Origin: Parabacteroides distasonis
GTDB lineage: Bacteria; Bacteroidota; Bacteroidia; Bacteroidales; Tannerellaceae
Direction of reading: 5' to 3'
NCBI GenBank assembly: GCA_021531775.1
Contig: JAFBIU010000006.1
Location: 88,704 to 152,703, forward strand
Length of the DNA stretch: 64,000 nucleotides
Under the pieces are notes generated by a model. That model worked only from the letters and a program-made list of their open reading frames with translations. It was not told the origin of the DNA and did no database searches. The translations under genes and the position numbers were made by a program. Positions 27,182-37,500 of this stretch are shown here, piece by piece; positions within the stretch are counted from its first letter, which is position 1; every line of letters begins with the position of its first letter.

Positions 27182-28105
27182 TCATTTATTTGTTTCTACC
27201 ACAATCATCACCGGGAAATGATCCGAAGGCGTACGTGCCACATACCGTTTGATCTTCACCTCCTTGGGGAAGTTACCACTCTGTTCGGCTTCCGTCTTCT
27301 CCGGAGCCTCTGCCCGATAGGTATCAGTCAGAATACCATATTTCTTGACGTTGAAATTGGGTGTCAGGAAGAGGTGGTCGATACGACTCTCCGTCTTGGC
27401 GTCGGTCTTGAAATCGTTGAATGTTCCGTTCATGGCATACCGGAATTCGGCCACCTGATACGCATCGCGCATGATGCCGGAATTGTCCAACAAAGCATAC
27501 GACTCGTTGGTCTGATCCACATTGAAGTCTCCCGTCAAAACAGCCGGCATTCCCTCCGGGAACTGTTGGATCTTCTTCAAGATCAGTTTGGCACTCTCCG
27601 AGCGAGCCTGCACACCGACATGGTCCATGTGGAGATTATAAAATAGGAATGTAAAACCGGTGGCCTTATCCCGAAACTCACCCCAGCTACAAATGCGAGG
27701 CAACACCGCATCCCATCCCTTGTTGGGATGATCCTCTTCTGTCGAAAGCCAGAAATCGCCATGATCCAACAATTCGAACTTGTCGGTCCGGTAGAAAATG
27801 GCCGAATGCTCACCGGCCTGTTTGCCATCATCACGGCCCACACCGATGTAATCATAGTTGGGCAATGCCTGTTTCATATCTTGCAACTGGTGATATTTCC
27901 CCTCTTGCGTACCAAACACATCAAATCCATAGAACTGGACTTGTTGTACAATGTAGGGATAACGTTGTCCCCAACCATTCCCGGCCAAAGAATCAGACTG
28001 ATTCGCATTCCGGATATTATAGGTTGCAAACACATAATTTTCAGCTTGCAGGCCATAGATACAACCGACCAAAAGGAGCAAGGTCCACACGATTCGCTTC
28101 ATCAT
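27182..28105 (-). CDS. Exported endonuclease/exonuclease/phosphatase-family hydrolase
   Basis: 307-residue secreted member of the EEP (DNase I-like) superfamily. A signal peptide (IVWTLLLLVGCIYGLQA) precedes the complete metal/catalytic set: Asn in TYNIRNAN, Glu in GTQEGKYHQL, YNLHMDHVG, TGDFNVDQT (D-x-N) and the final SDHFPVMIV. The superfamily acts on phosphodiesters or phosphomonoesters of nucleic acids, inositol phosphates or lipids; the export suggests nutrient scavenging. The frame extends to a TTG at 28135, but that lies in the -7 element, so one of the tandem ATGs at 28105/28102 is the start. First gene of the operon leading through aroA to the SprE-like gene. Confidence 0.88.
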   Translation of the reverse strand: MMKRIVWTLLLLVGCIYGLQAENYVFATYNIRNANQSDSLAGNGWGQRYPYIVQQVQFYGFDVFGTQEGKYHQLQDMKQALPNYDYIGVGRDDGKQAGEHSAIFYRTDKFELLDHGDFWLSTEEDHPNKGWDAVLPRICSWGEFRDKATGFTFLFYNLHMDHVGVQARSESAKLILKKIQQFPEGMPAVLTGDFNVDQTNESYALLDNSGIMRDAYQVAEFRYAMNGTFNDFKTDAKTESRIDHLFLTPNFNVKKYGILTDTYRAEAPEKTEAEQSGNFPKEVKIKRYVARTPSDHFPVMIVVETNK

Positions 28106-28132
28106 ATTTCGCAGTTTTAAATTAGTCAGTCG

Positions 28133-28140
28133 CAAAAGTA
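28133..28140 (-). promoter_or_regulatory. -7 element of the EEP-aroA-sprE-like operon
   Basis: Minus-strand TACTTTTG, 27 bases before the ATG at 28105. No other promoter motif was seen in the short gaps down to 21174. Confidence 0.6.
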
Positions 28141-28177
28141 GTGTTTATTGATGAGAAGCGCAACAGAAAACGAGACA

Positions 28178-28211
28178 ATAAAAAAACCCGGAAGGACGAA
28201 TCCTCCCGGGT
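28178..28211 (-). terminator. Intrinsic terminator of the susCD operon
   Basis: On the minus strand ACCCGGGAGGA pairs with TCCTTCCGGGT (28211-28201 with 28196-28186, one G-T wobble) around a 4-base loop, followed by a run of T. A classical rho-independent terminator 29 bases past the susD stop. Confidence 0.92.
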
Positions 28212-28239
28212 CTGGTTATGTTGAAAAAGCATGTATGAT

Positions 28240-29892
28240 TTAGAAGTTTCCACCTTCCTTGTCCCACCACAGACGGGTAGAGATCTTATCACCACCACGA
28301 GCACTCAGAATTTCAACACCCGTCTGGTAACCTTCTGCATTGTTGTTCTTCTCGTCCAAGCAGAATGTCATACGACGAATACCGATTTCTGTCATCTTCG
28401 CTGCATCATCCGAGTTACGGTTCTCCACGATCGGGAACAACTTCGGATAACCTGTACGACGATATTCAGACCAAGCATTCAAACCTTCGGGGAAGCCGGC
28501 GATCCACTTCTGTGTAATGATCTGCTGCAACTGCTCCTCCTTGGATCCGTTCGCCATATACTTCACCGGTACATTGTTCATCGCCTTGATGTTCAGTGCA
28601 GGATCATGCGGATCGACATAATCAGCAGCACCTGTTGTACCAGCTACGTATGCATCGTAACCGTCGGATACACCGTAGGTAGCAAACGAGATACGGATAC
28701 CCTCTTCGTAGAAGTCCTTGGCTGTACCACCCATGGCCCAACCACGCAAAGCACCTTCTGCCTGCAAGAAAGAGGCTTCAGCACATGTCATGATCGGCAG
28801 CGGATAGTCTGTTGACATCGGATCTGCACCATTCGTGCTTACGTAAGGAATCGAATACATCTTGTATTCACCAGCACCCGGTACACTGAAACCGTTACGG
28901 ACACCGTGGATTTCACCTTCAGAACCAGTCGCATTACCGTTCAGGTCCTTGATGTCACCCTTGCCACCCCAGCCAACCGGCAACGCCATCTTGGCTAAAC
29001 GCGGGTCGTTGTAACCCTTCAGGATGGATTCGAAAGAGGCACCGATACAGCAGTCGTTGTAGTCACGACAGATAACCATCAACGGGTTACGTGTATTCTC
29101 ATCCTTCGCCTCTACGTTGCGATCCTTCAGCAAACCATATTTGTTGGCAACGGCAGCTTCTGCCTCCTGCTTAGCCAAGCTCGGATCAGCCTTTACGACA
29201 CGCATAGCCAGACGCAGACGCAAGGTGTTGGCAAACTGCAACCAACGGGTATGACTCTTGCCACAGATCTTGTCGAAGTCCAGACGAGTCTCCTGATTGC
29301 CATTCTGGTCAATGAAGACCGTCAAACTATCCGTAGCCTCCTTCAGATCCTGGAAGAATGACTTATAAACCGTCTCTTCTGAATCGTAAGCTACTGACAG
29401 ACCACCCTGCATAGCCTGTGTGTAAGGAATCGGTCCGTACGTATCAACTGCCTTCGACATACCAGCCACCTTCAAGATCTTCGCAATAGCGCGATAGTCT
29501 GATGAACTGTTGGTGTTCAGAATAGTTGTGGTCGGTTTCATCACATGCAGCAGGTAGTAGTTCAGGTTGCAGCTGTTCCAGCCATCCACCATATAATACA
29601 AGCTGTTGTTGTTGTTTCCGGCAAACGGAGTCGGAACTGCCAAATAACCAGAATAGAGGTCAGCATTCAGGTTCTGAATCAACTGATACTCCCAGTTACC
29701 GTTGGACTGGTTATAATAGATGGAGAGCATTGCCTCATTCATGAAGTCGCCTATCGAAATCTGCGACGTTTGCAGACCGACCGGGTCTGTATTCAGCCGT
29801 TCAAAATCATCAGAACAAGCACTTGTGCCCATCAGCACAGCCGCGCCCACCAGCCACGCGGACTTTTTCAGATTGTTATATATAGCTTTCAT
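28240..29892 (-). CDS. SusD/RagB-type surface glycan- or nutrient-binding lipoprotein
   Basis: Outer-membrane lipoprotein that caps the SusC channel and captures its ligand. 550 residues; lipobox VLMGTSAC with Cys at residue 26, followed by SDDFERLNTDP. The sequence fits the SusD-like_2 subgroup (YGPIPYTQAMQGG, ADPSLAKQEAEAA, CAEASFLQAEGALRGWAMGG), which includes many members unlinked to glycosidases. It starts 15 bases behind susC. No carbohydrate-active gene lies in the operon, so the ligand could be a peptide, glycan or other oligomer. Confidence 0.93.
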   Translation of the reverse strand: MKAIYNNLKKSAWLVGAAVLMGTSACSDDFERLNTDPVGLQTSQISIGDFMNEAMLSIYYNQSNGNWEYQLIQNLNADLYSGYLAVPTPFAGNNNNSLYYMVDGWNSCNLNYYLLHVMKPTTTILNTNSSSDYRAIAKILKVAGMSKAVDTYGPIPYTQAMQGGLSVAYDSEETVYKSFFQDLKEATDSLTVFIDQNGNQETRLDFDKICGKSHTRWLQFANTLRLRLAMRVVKADPSLAKQEAEAAVANKYGLLKDRNVEAKDENTRNPLMVICRDYNDCCIGASFESILKGYNDPRLAKMALPVGWGGKGDIKDLNGNATGSEGEIHGVRNGFSVPGAGEYKMYSIPYVSTNGADPMSTDYPLPIMTCAEASFLQAEGALRGWAMGGTAKDFYEEGIRISFATYGVSDGYDAYVAGTTGAADYVDPHDPALNIKAMNNVPVKYMANGSKEEQLQQIITQKWIAGFPEGLNAWSEYRRTGYPKLFPIVENRNSDDAAKMTEIGIRRMTFCLDEKNNNAEGYQTGVEILSARGGDKISTRLWWDKEGGNF

Positions 29893-29907
29893 ACAATAAA
29901 TACGTTT

Positions 29908-32900
29908 TTAGAATGTTGCCTTTAAGTTGAAACCGAAGCTGCGAGTTGCCGGCAATGCGAAGTAGTTAGAACCTGCATAACCGTTTGAAGTTGACATAGA
30001 GACATCCGGATCAGACGGGCTATCCTTGTACAGGAAGAACAAGTTACGACCTACCAAGTTCAAGCTCAAGTTCTTGGCCGGGCCAAACAGGTCACGGAAT
30101 GTGTAACCCAAAGAGACCTCACGCAGACGGAAGTTGGTAGCTGAATAGACATACAGGTCACCACCCTGGCCCTTCTGGCCAACTGTCTGATACCACTTCT
30201 GAGCATCTACCTTCGTACCGTTACCCAGGTCATAACCACCGTTGTCGCGCGCATCAGCAGAATCATCAGATACACCATAGTTATCCAACATACCCTGTGT
30301 TGCGTCGATGAAGTTACCACCGGCACGACCATCAATCAAGAAGTAGAGCTGGAAGTCCTTGTATGTAATCGTGTTGCTCCAACCGAAGCCCCAGTTCGGG
30401 TTCACATTACCTACCAATACCTGTTCGTCTGTATAGAGCGGAGTACCGTTCTCATCCACTTGGATCACACCATTGGCATCACGCAGGATGTTCTTGATGT
30501 AGATGTCACCGTAAGAACCACCCTCTACGAGACGCATGTTGTAACCGGCCATACTACCGATCTGTACATATTGCAGACGGTCAGCTTCCGAGATACCCTC
30601 ACGGTCATCCAACTTCTTGATCTTATTGTCGTTGTAAGACATGTTGAAAGAGGTCTTCCAACGCCAGTCATCGTTGATCTGCTGGTTCCAGCTGAAAGTT
30701 GCTTCCACACCTTGGTTCTGGATATCACCAGCGTTGAAGTAATAGCTGCTGTAACCGGTTGCAGACGGAACTGACATGCTGAAGTACTGGTTCTTGTTGT
30801 TCGACTTGTAATAGGTGAAGTCCATATCGAAGCGGTTGTCAAACAGCGTTGCATCGAAACCGAACTCCATAGAGTGCAACTTCTCCGGCTTCATGTCGGT
30901 AAACGGCATGGTTGTGTTGAACGATACAGAACCGTTCGAGAAGGAGTTGATCGGGTTGGTGATGTAATACGGCATGTCGTTACCTACGATAGAGTAAGTA
31001 GCACGAACCTTCAACAGGTTGAATACCTCCGGCAGCTGTGTCATTTCGCTGATCACACCTGTCAAACCGAATGACGGATAGAAATAGGAACCGTTCGGTG
31101 TGAATGCCAACGTAGAAGACCAGTCGTTACGGCCAGTAACATCGACATACAACATATCCTTGAAACCGATCTGTGCGGTAGCGAAGATAGAGTTCAAACG
31201 TTTGCGGTTGATTGAGTTAGAAGAACCGTTACGGGAACCGTTGGCTACAACGAAGTAGTTCGGGATATAGCGGTCACCACCACCTGCGATCTTCCAATAT
31301 TCATTGCGATAGTCTGTGAAGCTGGTACCAACAGAGGCATTAACAGACCACTTGCCAAACTCCTTGTTGAAGGTTGCCATCAAGTCACCATAGAACTGAC
31401 GACCGTTGTTCTGTTCTTCCATGTATTCACCCCAAACGTTGTGGATGGTCGTAGAAGTAGAAGCATAGATCGTACGCTCGTATTCATCAGCTACACGGTC
31501 ATAGTTCAAACGACCCTGGATGTTCAAGTAGTCAGTGATGTCGTAGCGGATGCTACCAGATGCCATCACACGATTTCTGCGTTCGTTGTGAGGGTTGCGA
31601 TACAATACCCAGTAGGGGTTAGCACTGAAGTCCTGATTGACCTCACGGTACCACTGTTGTACCGGATAACCCTTCACGTCATCATAGATTTCATACGTGT
31701 CCTTGTATTGGCTGAAGTTACCGTTAGCCGGGAATGTGTACAAACCGGTCAAGGCATTACGATACTGACCCGGTTCATGACGGTTCGTACCCTTCTGAAC
31801 GATGTAGTTCAAAGATGCATTGACTGTCACCTTATCGTTGAACAACTTGAACGTCTCTTTCGCCATCATGTTATGACGCTGGAAATCGTTCGTCGGCAGA
31901 ATACCGTTGGCTGTTGTGTTAGCGTAAGAGATGTAAGACTGTACCTTTTCTGTACCACCACTGATGGCTACTGAATTAATAAAGGTAGAACCTGTACGGA
32001 AGAAATCGCTTACACGGTTGGCACCGGCTGCATTGCCAGAGATCTTGTCGCCCCAACTGTAGGCATCCAATGAACCGTCACCTGCTACAGCAGCACCATA
32101 ACGGCTCTGCAGTTTCGGAGCATCCATTTGGTTTTCAATTGTGATGTTGCTGGAGAAATCGACACGAACAGAACCCATCGAGCCCTTCTTGGTGGTGATC
32201 AATACCACACCGTTGGCAGCCATACTACCATACAAAGCGGCAGCAGAAGCACCCTTCAAGACATTGATGCTGGCGATATCGTCCGGGTTCAAGTTAGACA
32301 AAGCGTCACCACCGTCACGTCCACCATATTCACCTTCCATCTGTGTAGAAGTGCTGTTAGACATCGGCATACCGTCAATAACGATCAACGGCTGGTTGTT
32401 ACCCTGTGCAGACTTGTTACCACGGATCAACAATTTAGAAGAACCACCGGCACCACTGGAATTCGGTGTAATTGTCAAACCGGCTGTTTTACCTTGCAAA
32501 CTGTTGATCAAGTTAGTCTCTTTGGCACGGGTCAACTCGTCACCACCGACCTTTTGTGTTGCATAGGTCAAACTCTTGGCCTTACGTTCGATACCCATAG
32601 CGGTTACCACTACTTCGTTGATGGCCAAGGCATCACCGCCCAACTCTACATTAATTTCAGTACGATCACCCACCTTTTCCTCAATCGTGCTCATACCGAT
32701 AAAAGAGAACTGCAGAATGTCCTCTGCATTTGCTTCGATAGTGTAGTTACCATCAAAGTCCGTCACTGTACCATTGGTTGTACCCTTTACAACCACATTA
32801 GCGCCTGCCAAAGGAGAATTTAAATCCTTATCCATCACGACGCCCTTCACTGTTTTCTGTGCCCATAGCGCACTTGTGATACTTCCTATCAGGAAAATCA

Positions 32901-32925
32901 CAAACATCATTAAGCTCTTTCTCAT
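29908..32925 (-). CDS. SusC/RagA-type TonB-dependent outer-membrane transporter
   Basis: Energised outer-membrane channel for a large ligand. 1005 residues: signal peptide (MFVIFLIGSITSALWAQ), a carboxypeptidase-regulatory-like domain (residues 24-105, VKGVVMDKDLNSPLAGANVV, GTVTDFDGNYTI), the plug domain starting INEVVVTAMGIERKAKS and including GNQPLIVIDGMPM, then a 22-strand-type barrel ending FNLKATF with terminal Phe. Forms a complex with the SusD protein encoded next. No FecR/sigma pair or hybrid regulator is adjacent, so regulation is not evident; the leader is unusually long (about 145 bases). Confidence 0.96.
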   Translation of the reverse strand: MRKSLMMFVIFLIGSITSALWAQKTVKGVVMDKDLNSPLAGANVVVKGTTNGTVTDFDGNYTIEANAEDILQFSFIGMSTIEEKVGDRTEINVELGGDALAINEVVVTAMGIERKAKSLTYATQKVGGDELTRAKETNLINSLQGKTAGLTITPNSSGAGGSSKLLIRGNKSAQGNNQPLIVIDGMPMSNSTSTQMEGEYGGRDGGDALSNLNPDDIASINVLKGASAAALYGSMAANGVVLITTKKGSMGSVRVDFSSNITIENQMDAPKLQSRYGAAVAGDGSLDAYSWGDKISGNAAGANRVSDFFRTGSTFINSVAISGGTEKVQSYISYANTTANGILPTNDFQRHNMMAKETFKLFNDKVTVNASLNYIVQKGTNRHEPGQYRNALTGLYTFPANGNFSQYKDTYEIYDDVKGYPVQQWYREVNQDFSANPYWVLYRNPHNERRNRVMASGSIRYDITDYLNIQGRLNYDRVADEYERTIYASTSTTIHNVWGEYMEEQNNGRQFYGDLMATFNKEFGKWSVNASVGTSFTDYRNEYWKIAGGGDRYIPNYFVVANGSRNGSSNSINRKRLNSIFATAQIGFKDMLYVDVTGRNDWSSTLAFTPNGSYFYPSFGLTGVISEMTQLPEVFNLLKVRATYSIVGNDMPYYITNPINSFSNGSVSFNTTMPFTDMKPEKLHSMEFGFDATLFDNRFDMDFTYYKSNNKNQYFSMSVPSATGYSSYYFNAGDIQNQGVEATFSWNQQINDDWRWKTSFNMSYNDNKIKKLDDREGISEADRLQYVQIGSMAGYNMRLVEGGSYGDIYIKNILRDANGVIQVDENGTPLYTDEQVLVGNVNPNWGFGWSNTITYKDFQLYFLIDGRAGGNFIDATQGMLDNYGVSDDSADARDNGGYDLGNGTKVDAQKWYQTVGQKGQGGDLYVYSATNFRLREVSLGYTFRDLFGPAKNLSLNLVGRNLFFLYKDSPSDPDVSMSTSNGYAGSNYFALPATRSFGFNLKATF

Positions 32926-32994
32926 AAAGCTAAATCATTTTGGATAGTTTGTTAATCATTTCAATTTTGCATACCATAACGTTAATTTCAATAT

Positions 32995-33026
32995 TTAACA
33001 TTAGCCGTACAAATGGTTAATGTTAA
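32995..33026. repeat. Inverted repeat in susC leader
   Basis: TTAACATTA (32995-33003) and its exact reverse complement (33018-33026) with a 14-base spacer, about 50-75 bases downstream of the susC -7 element. May be an operator or a weak RNA stem. Confidence 0.5.
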
Positions 33027-33071
33027 CAATTGGACAACTATAAGCCGTTAGATTCTTGCAATAATTGGGCG

Positions 33072-33079
33072 CAAAGTTA
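33072..33079 (-). promoter_or_regulatory. -7 element of susC
   Basis: Minus-strand TAACTTTG, 146 bases before the susC ATG, implying a long 5' untranslated leader. Confidence 0.5.
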
Positions 33080-33200
33080 CAATTTTGTGTCATACTTCCG
33101 TATGTTTTGTTCACAAAACTAATTATTTCAAAAATTTTAACGCCTGTATTAAATCACGTAGAATATGACATTTGTGTATAGGAATGTATAAAACTAGTAC

Positions 33201-33208
33201 TATATTTG
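33201..33208 (+). promoter_or_regulatory. -7 element of dgt
   Basis: TATATTTG, 36 bases before the ATG at 33245. The frame is open to a TTG inside this element, which therefore cannot be the start. Confidence 0.6.
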
Positions 33209-33244
33209 TCTGTGTATTACAAAACTGTTACAAAAAAAGTGATT

Positions 33245-34570
33245 ATGGATTGGATTCAGTTACTTTCAGGCATGCGTTTCGGGATGGAGTCCTATCAAGA
33301 GCGCAAACACGAGCGGACCGATTTTCAGCGCGATTATGACCGTCTGATCTTCTCCGCTCCTTTCCGTCGCCTACAAAATAAAACACAGGTATTCCCGCTT
33401 CCGGGCAGTATCTTTGTGCACAATCGTCTTACGCATAGTTTAGAGGTTTCCTGCGTGGGACGCTCATTGGGCAACAACGTAGCCAAAGTATTGATGCAAA
33501 AATACCCCGAAGGCAGTGTCAACTTTCCAGAAATGGGAGCCATTGTATCGGCAGCCTGTCTGGCACATGATATGGGTAATCCACCTTTCGGCCATGCAGG
33601 CGAACAGGCCATCGGGGCCTATTTCTCAGAGGGGAACGGCAAGAAACTGGAAGAGCAGGTGCGTTCGGAGGGAGGACGTTGGGACGATTTCGTCCATTTT
33701 GAGGGAAATGCCAATGCCATGCGGCTGCTGACACATCAGTTCGTTGGCCGGCGTCCCGGCGGATTCGTCATGACCTACAGTACACTGGCCTCCATCGTCA
33801 AGTATCCATACGCCTCCACCCAGGTTGGTTCCAAAGGTAAATTCGGCTTCTTCCAATCAGAAGAGGAGAGCTATCTCCGAATCGCCCGAGCCTTAGGCAT
33901 CGGTCCCGATCCGGACGATGCCCACCGCTTCATGCGTTATCCGCTGGTCTATTTGGTCGAGGCAGCCGACGACATTTGCTATCAGATCATGGATATTGAA
34001 GATGCCTGCAAGCTACACATCCTGACCACTGAAGAGGCTTTCGAGCTGATGTTGGGCTTTTTCGACGGGAAGCGGCTCCAACGGATCCAGGAGGTGATGC
34101 ACTTGGTTACCGACACCAACGAGCAGATCGCCTATTTGCGCTCCTGCATCATCGGCCGGTTGGTGGATGAATGTGTACAGGTCTTTCTCGACCACGAAAC
34201 TGAATTACTTGCAGGTACCTTCCGGGGCCCGTTGATCAGCCACATCGGTGAACAGGCCAAACAGGCGTATGAACGCTGTTCACAGACGGCCAACCGGAAA
34301 ATCTATACCTCCAAAGAGGTACTCGACATCGAATTGGCCGGTTACCGCATCTTCAGCCATCTGATCGACTGCCTCACCGAAGCTGTCATGAACCCCAGCC
34401 ATGCCTACAGCCGCATCTTGCTGAAACGGATTCCAGAACAGTATGATACACATGCTCCCACAACCTACGGAAAAATCCAATGTGTCTTGGACTACATCTC
34501 CGGCATGACCGACGTGTATGCACTGGATCTCTACCGGAAGATTACCGGCATGAGCCTACCGGCCGTGTGA
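33245..34570 (+). CDS. dgt: Deoxyguanosinetriphosphate triphosphohydrolase (HD family)
   Basis: Cleaves dGTP (or dNTPs) to the nucleoside and triphosphate, adjusting the dNTP pool. 441 residues; dGTPase signature FSAPFRRLQNKTQVFPL near residue 35, HNRLTHSLEVSCVGRSLG with the first HD-domain His near 62, and AHDMGNPPFGHAGE (the HD dyad) near 105. Length matches the type 1 dGTPase group. The ATG at 33245 is chosen from the promoter position. Its stop codon lies inside the 3' end of the opposing macroglobulin gene, with 15 bases shared. Confidence 0.94.
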   Translation: MDWIQLLSGMRFGMESYQERKHERTDFQRDYDRLIFSAPFRRLQNKTQVFPLPGSIFVHNRLTHSLEVSCVGRSLGNNVAKVLMQKYPEGSVNFPEMGAIVSAACLAHDMGNPPFGHAGEQAIGAYFSEGNGKKLEEQVRSEGGRWDDFVHFEGNANAMRLLTHQFVGRRPGGFVMTYSTLASIVKYPYASTQVGSKGKFGFFQSEEESYLRIARALGIGPDPDDAHRFMRYPLVYLVEAADDICYQIMDIEDACKLHILTTEEAFELMLGFFDGKRLQRIQEVMHLVTDTNEQIAYLRSCIIGRLVDECVQVFLDHETELLAGTFRGPLISHIGEQAKQAYERCSQTANRKIYTSKEVLDIELAGYRIFSHLIDCLTEAVMNPSHAYSRILLKRIPEQYDTHAPTTYGKIQCVLDYISGMTDVYALDLYRKITGMSLPAV

Positions 34571-37500
34571 AGCCGCTTCGACAGTCAGCTGGATCCCTTC
34601 CGTATGGGCCACAAATTCGGGTGCATACATACATTGGAGGGTACTAATACCACCGGCATAATCTCCTGTTCGGGTGACATAGGCGGTATATTCCAATACG
34701 TAGGTCCCTTTGGGCAGATGATCGAAGAAGAATTGCTCCGAAGCATCTTTCGATGTATGATAGTAATAGAGACCATCACGCATCTCCACACCCGACAGCA
34801 TCTGCACAGGTTCAAAACATGCCGGACGTACATCTTTCAGCACCACAAAGTCCATGTCGCGATCGTTCCGTACGACCAACCGGACCACCACTTGGTCACC
34901 CACAGTAACAGCTGTTTGATCCGTAACGGACTGCATGGATGGACCCGTGGCTGTCTGCCGCTTTACAAAGAAACGTTTTTCCACTTGGATGGCACCTGAT
35001 TGTTGCTTGATCGCGCGAATCGGCTGGAACGATTGCCGATAAACGGCCCCCCAAGCGGGAGCGGTTCCCTGTTTACGAATAGACAGCTGGGAGATATCCC
35101 CACGAAGTTGTGCCGGCTCGATCACCTCTTTCCGATAACCGGTTCCTGTCTCACCAGCCGATGCCAACCAGGGCAAGCCTCCCCATTGTACCTGACAATG
35201 GTTCGGTGTAGCCAACCAGTCATTACCCGTCAGCAACAATGCATAGATAGCCTGAGCCGTTGCGGTCTCCGATTCCCATTGTTGTGTCCGTTTCTGATTC
35301 AACAGCCACTGCCGCATCTGATCCAACTCGGTGGCAGGACAATCCATGACCTGTGCAAAAGCCATTAACAGACAGTGGGTCTCAATGGGAGCATACCAGC
35401 CATTCGTCCGCCGGTTATTGGCCCAGAAACAACCCTGTTCGGTTGAATGAGTAGCCGTCCTCTCAATCCATTTCCAAATTGTCGTTGCCTCAGCCATACG
35501 GCCATTGCGTTTGAGCAACCAAGCTATTTCGGCTTTCTCATAGTAGCCATACGATTTCCACTGGCGAGCTGCCTGATCGGTATAGAAACGGATGGCCTCT
35601 CTTGCCTCCCCGGCCTCCGGCACATCACGGTAGAAACTACGGACAAAGAGGAAATCGACCAACATCGGATCCGGCAGACAGGCAGAGAGATTCCCTTGAC
35701 GCAACAAATGTTGATACTGTTCAGCCACATATCGGTCCATATAGGCCAAGGCATCCATTTGCATCCGCTTTTCCGCTTCATCAAAAGAGGTGGCGTTCAA
35801 TTGGACCAGCTGGGTCATTCCGCGCAAGATGTATTGGGTAATATAGGGACTGCTAACAGGAAAGCCAGGAAACCAGCTCCAACCGCCATCGGGTTGCTGC
35901 TCATCTTGCAACCGCTGCATCCAAGTCTGTTTCCACGAAGCTAAACGGTTGGCATTGAACAACAAGGAGAGTTGTTGTTGCTGTTCTTGCTCATTCCGGG
36001 CCTCCAACAGCCATGGAGTCTCTTCCAACAACATGGCTTTCAATGATTCATCTCGCTCCAACGGAGTGAGGCGTGTCGTTGAAGAACCCTCAGCCTCCCA
36101 TTGCCGGATCATCGATTGAACCGAAGGATGGTGTTGTGCGATCGATGCAGCCAAAGTCGCTGCATAATAGCGGGAGAAACAGGTGATCAGATTGTCCCCA
36201 GCTTGATAGGCCAACGTAGGTAATGCCTGTACCGCTTGCCATATAGGGTTCTCGCTCAATTCCAAAGTATAATTCAATGTGGTTCCAACCGACCAGTCAG
36301 GCAGTTTCACCTGTTGTTCCCCCTCCTGCAAAAGGTAGAAAGGTTGGCTCTCCGTCACAAACAACTGATCCGACAAAACCGGCAACAGATGCTGTTCACC
36401 ATCGCTACCCTGATCCGATTCGGCCAAAATCCGGCAGCCCACCAACGTACAGTTAGTTGGAACCGGCAAGGTCCATTCCACAGAGGTCATGGCACCTGCT
36501 TCCAACTGGAACGACTTCTGTGACTTGGTCAGGCAGACCACCGGCTGTTCCGTCTCCGGATCAAACAATTCCAAGCGGACACGTCCTTCTACCACTTGAT
36601 CGGACTGGTTCATCACCTGCGTACTCAAGGTCACCAGATCACCCTGCCGCAGGAAACGAGGCAGATTCGGCAACACCATCAACGGTTTTTGGGTGATCAC
36701 CTGCCCAGACCAACTTCCCCATTTCAGATCGGCCGTATGGGCCAATAGTTGTACCTTCCAAGTTGTATTGTTCTCAGGCAAAGTAAAACGGAAAGCAGCT
36801 TCTCCCGTTGAATCACTCCGCAAGGTCGGGAAGAAAAAGGCCGTTTCTGCCAAGTCGCTCCGCACCTTCACACCCGATTCAGGCACCTGCGACAAATCAC
36901 ACTCTTCCGACTCCTCAACCGATGTCACAACTACCGCATCTGCCACTGCTGCCTCTTCCATTACAACAGCATCGCTATCATCAGCTACCCGGCGATTGGA
37001 AGCAGACTTCAGCATGACACCTCCCAACCGATAGGAAAAGCCCCTGTCAAACAGTTGTTGCCAATCCAACATCACCGGTTGTGGAACCGGAGCTGGCGCA
37101 TAAGATACCTGTTCTTCCACATAACCGGAACTACGACCAAAGGCACTCCCTCCCCGAAACGAGGGACAATACAAGGTCGGACGCCATTGGGGTTGGAAAG
37201 ACCAGCGGAAGGGCAACAATTGATCCAACGAGGCATCATACATGCCAGCCAAAAGTTGGGCAACAACCGGGATGGAATCGGCATCCACAATCCGGAACTT
37301 CCATTCCTCTGAACTGCCCGGCAACAGATGGTCTCGAAATGTCTGGGGAATCAGTGTCAATTGACGATTCGGTTGCCGACGACGAATCTCAATCTGACGT
37401 GTCAACCAACGTCCATCTTGTACCATCGTAAACTGAGCGGTGACCCCCTCGCCATACGATTCCACATAGGGGAGTTTGTACGAACGGTTCTCGTTGTTCA

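Larger units (their letters stand above)
32926..33244. other. Divergent intergenic region, 319 bases
   Basis: Lies between susC (minus) and dgt (plus). AT-rich, with one -7 element for each gene and an inverted repeat in the long susC leader. No RNA gene or small ORF was recognised. Confidence 0.6.
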
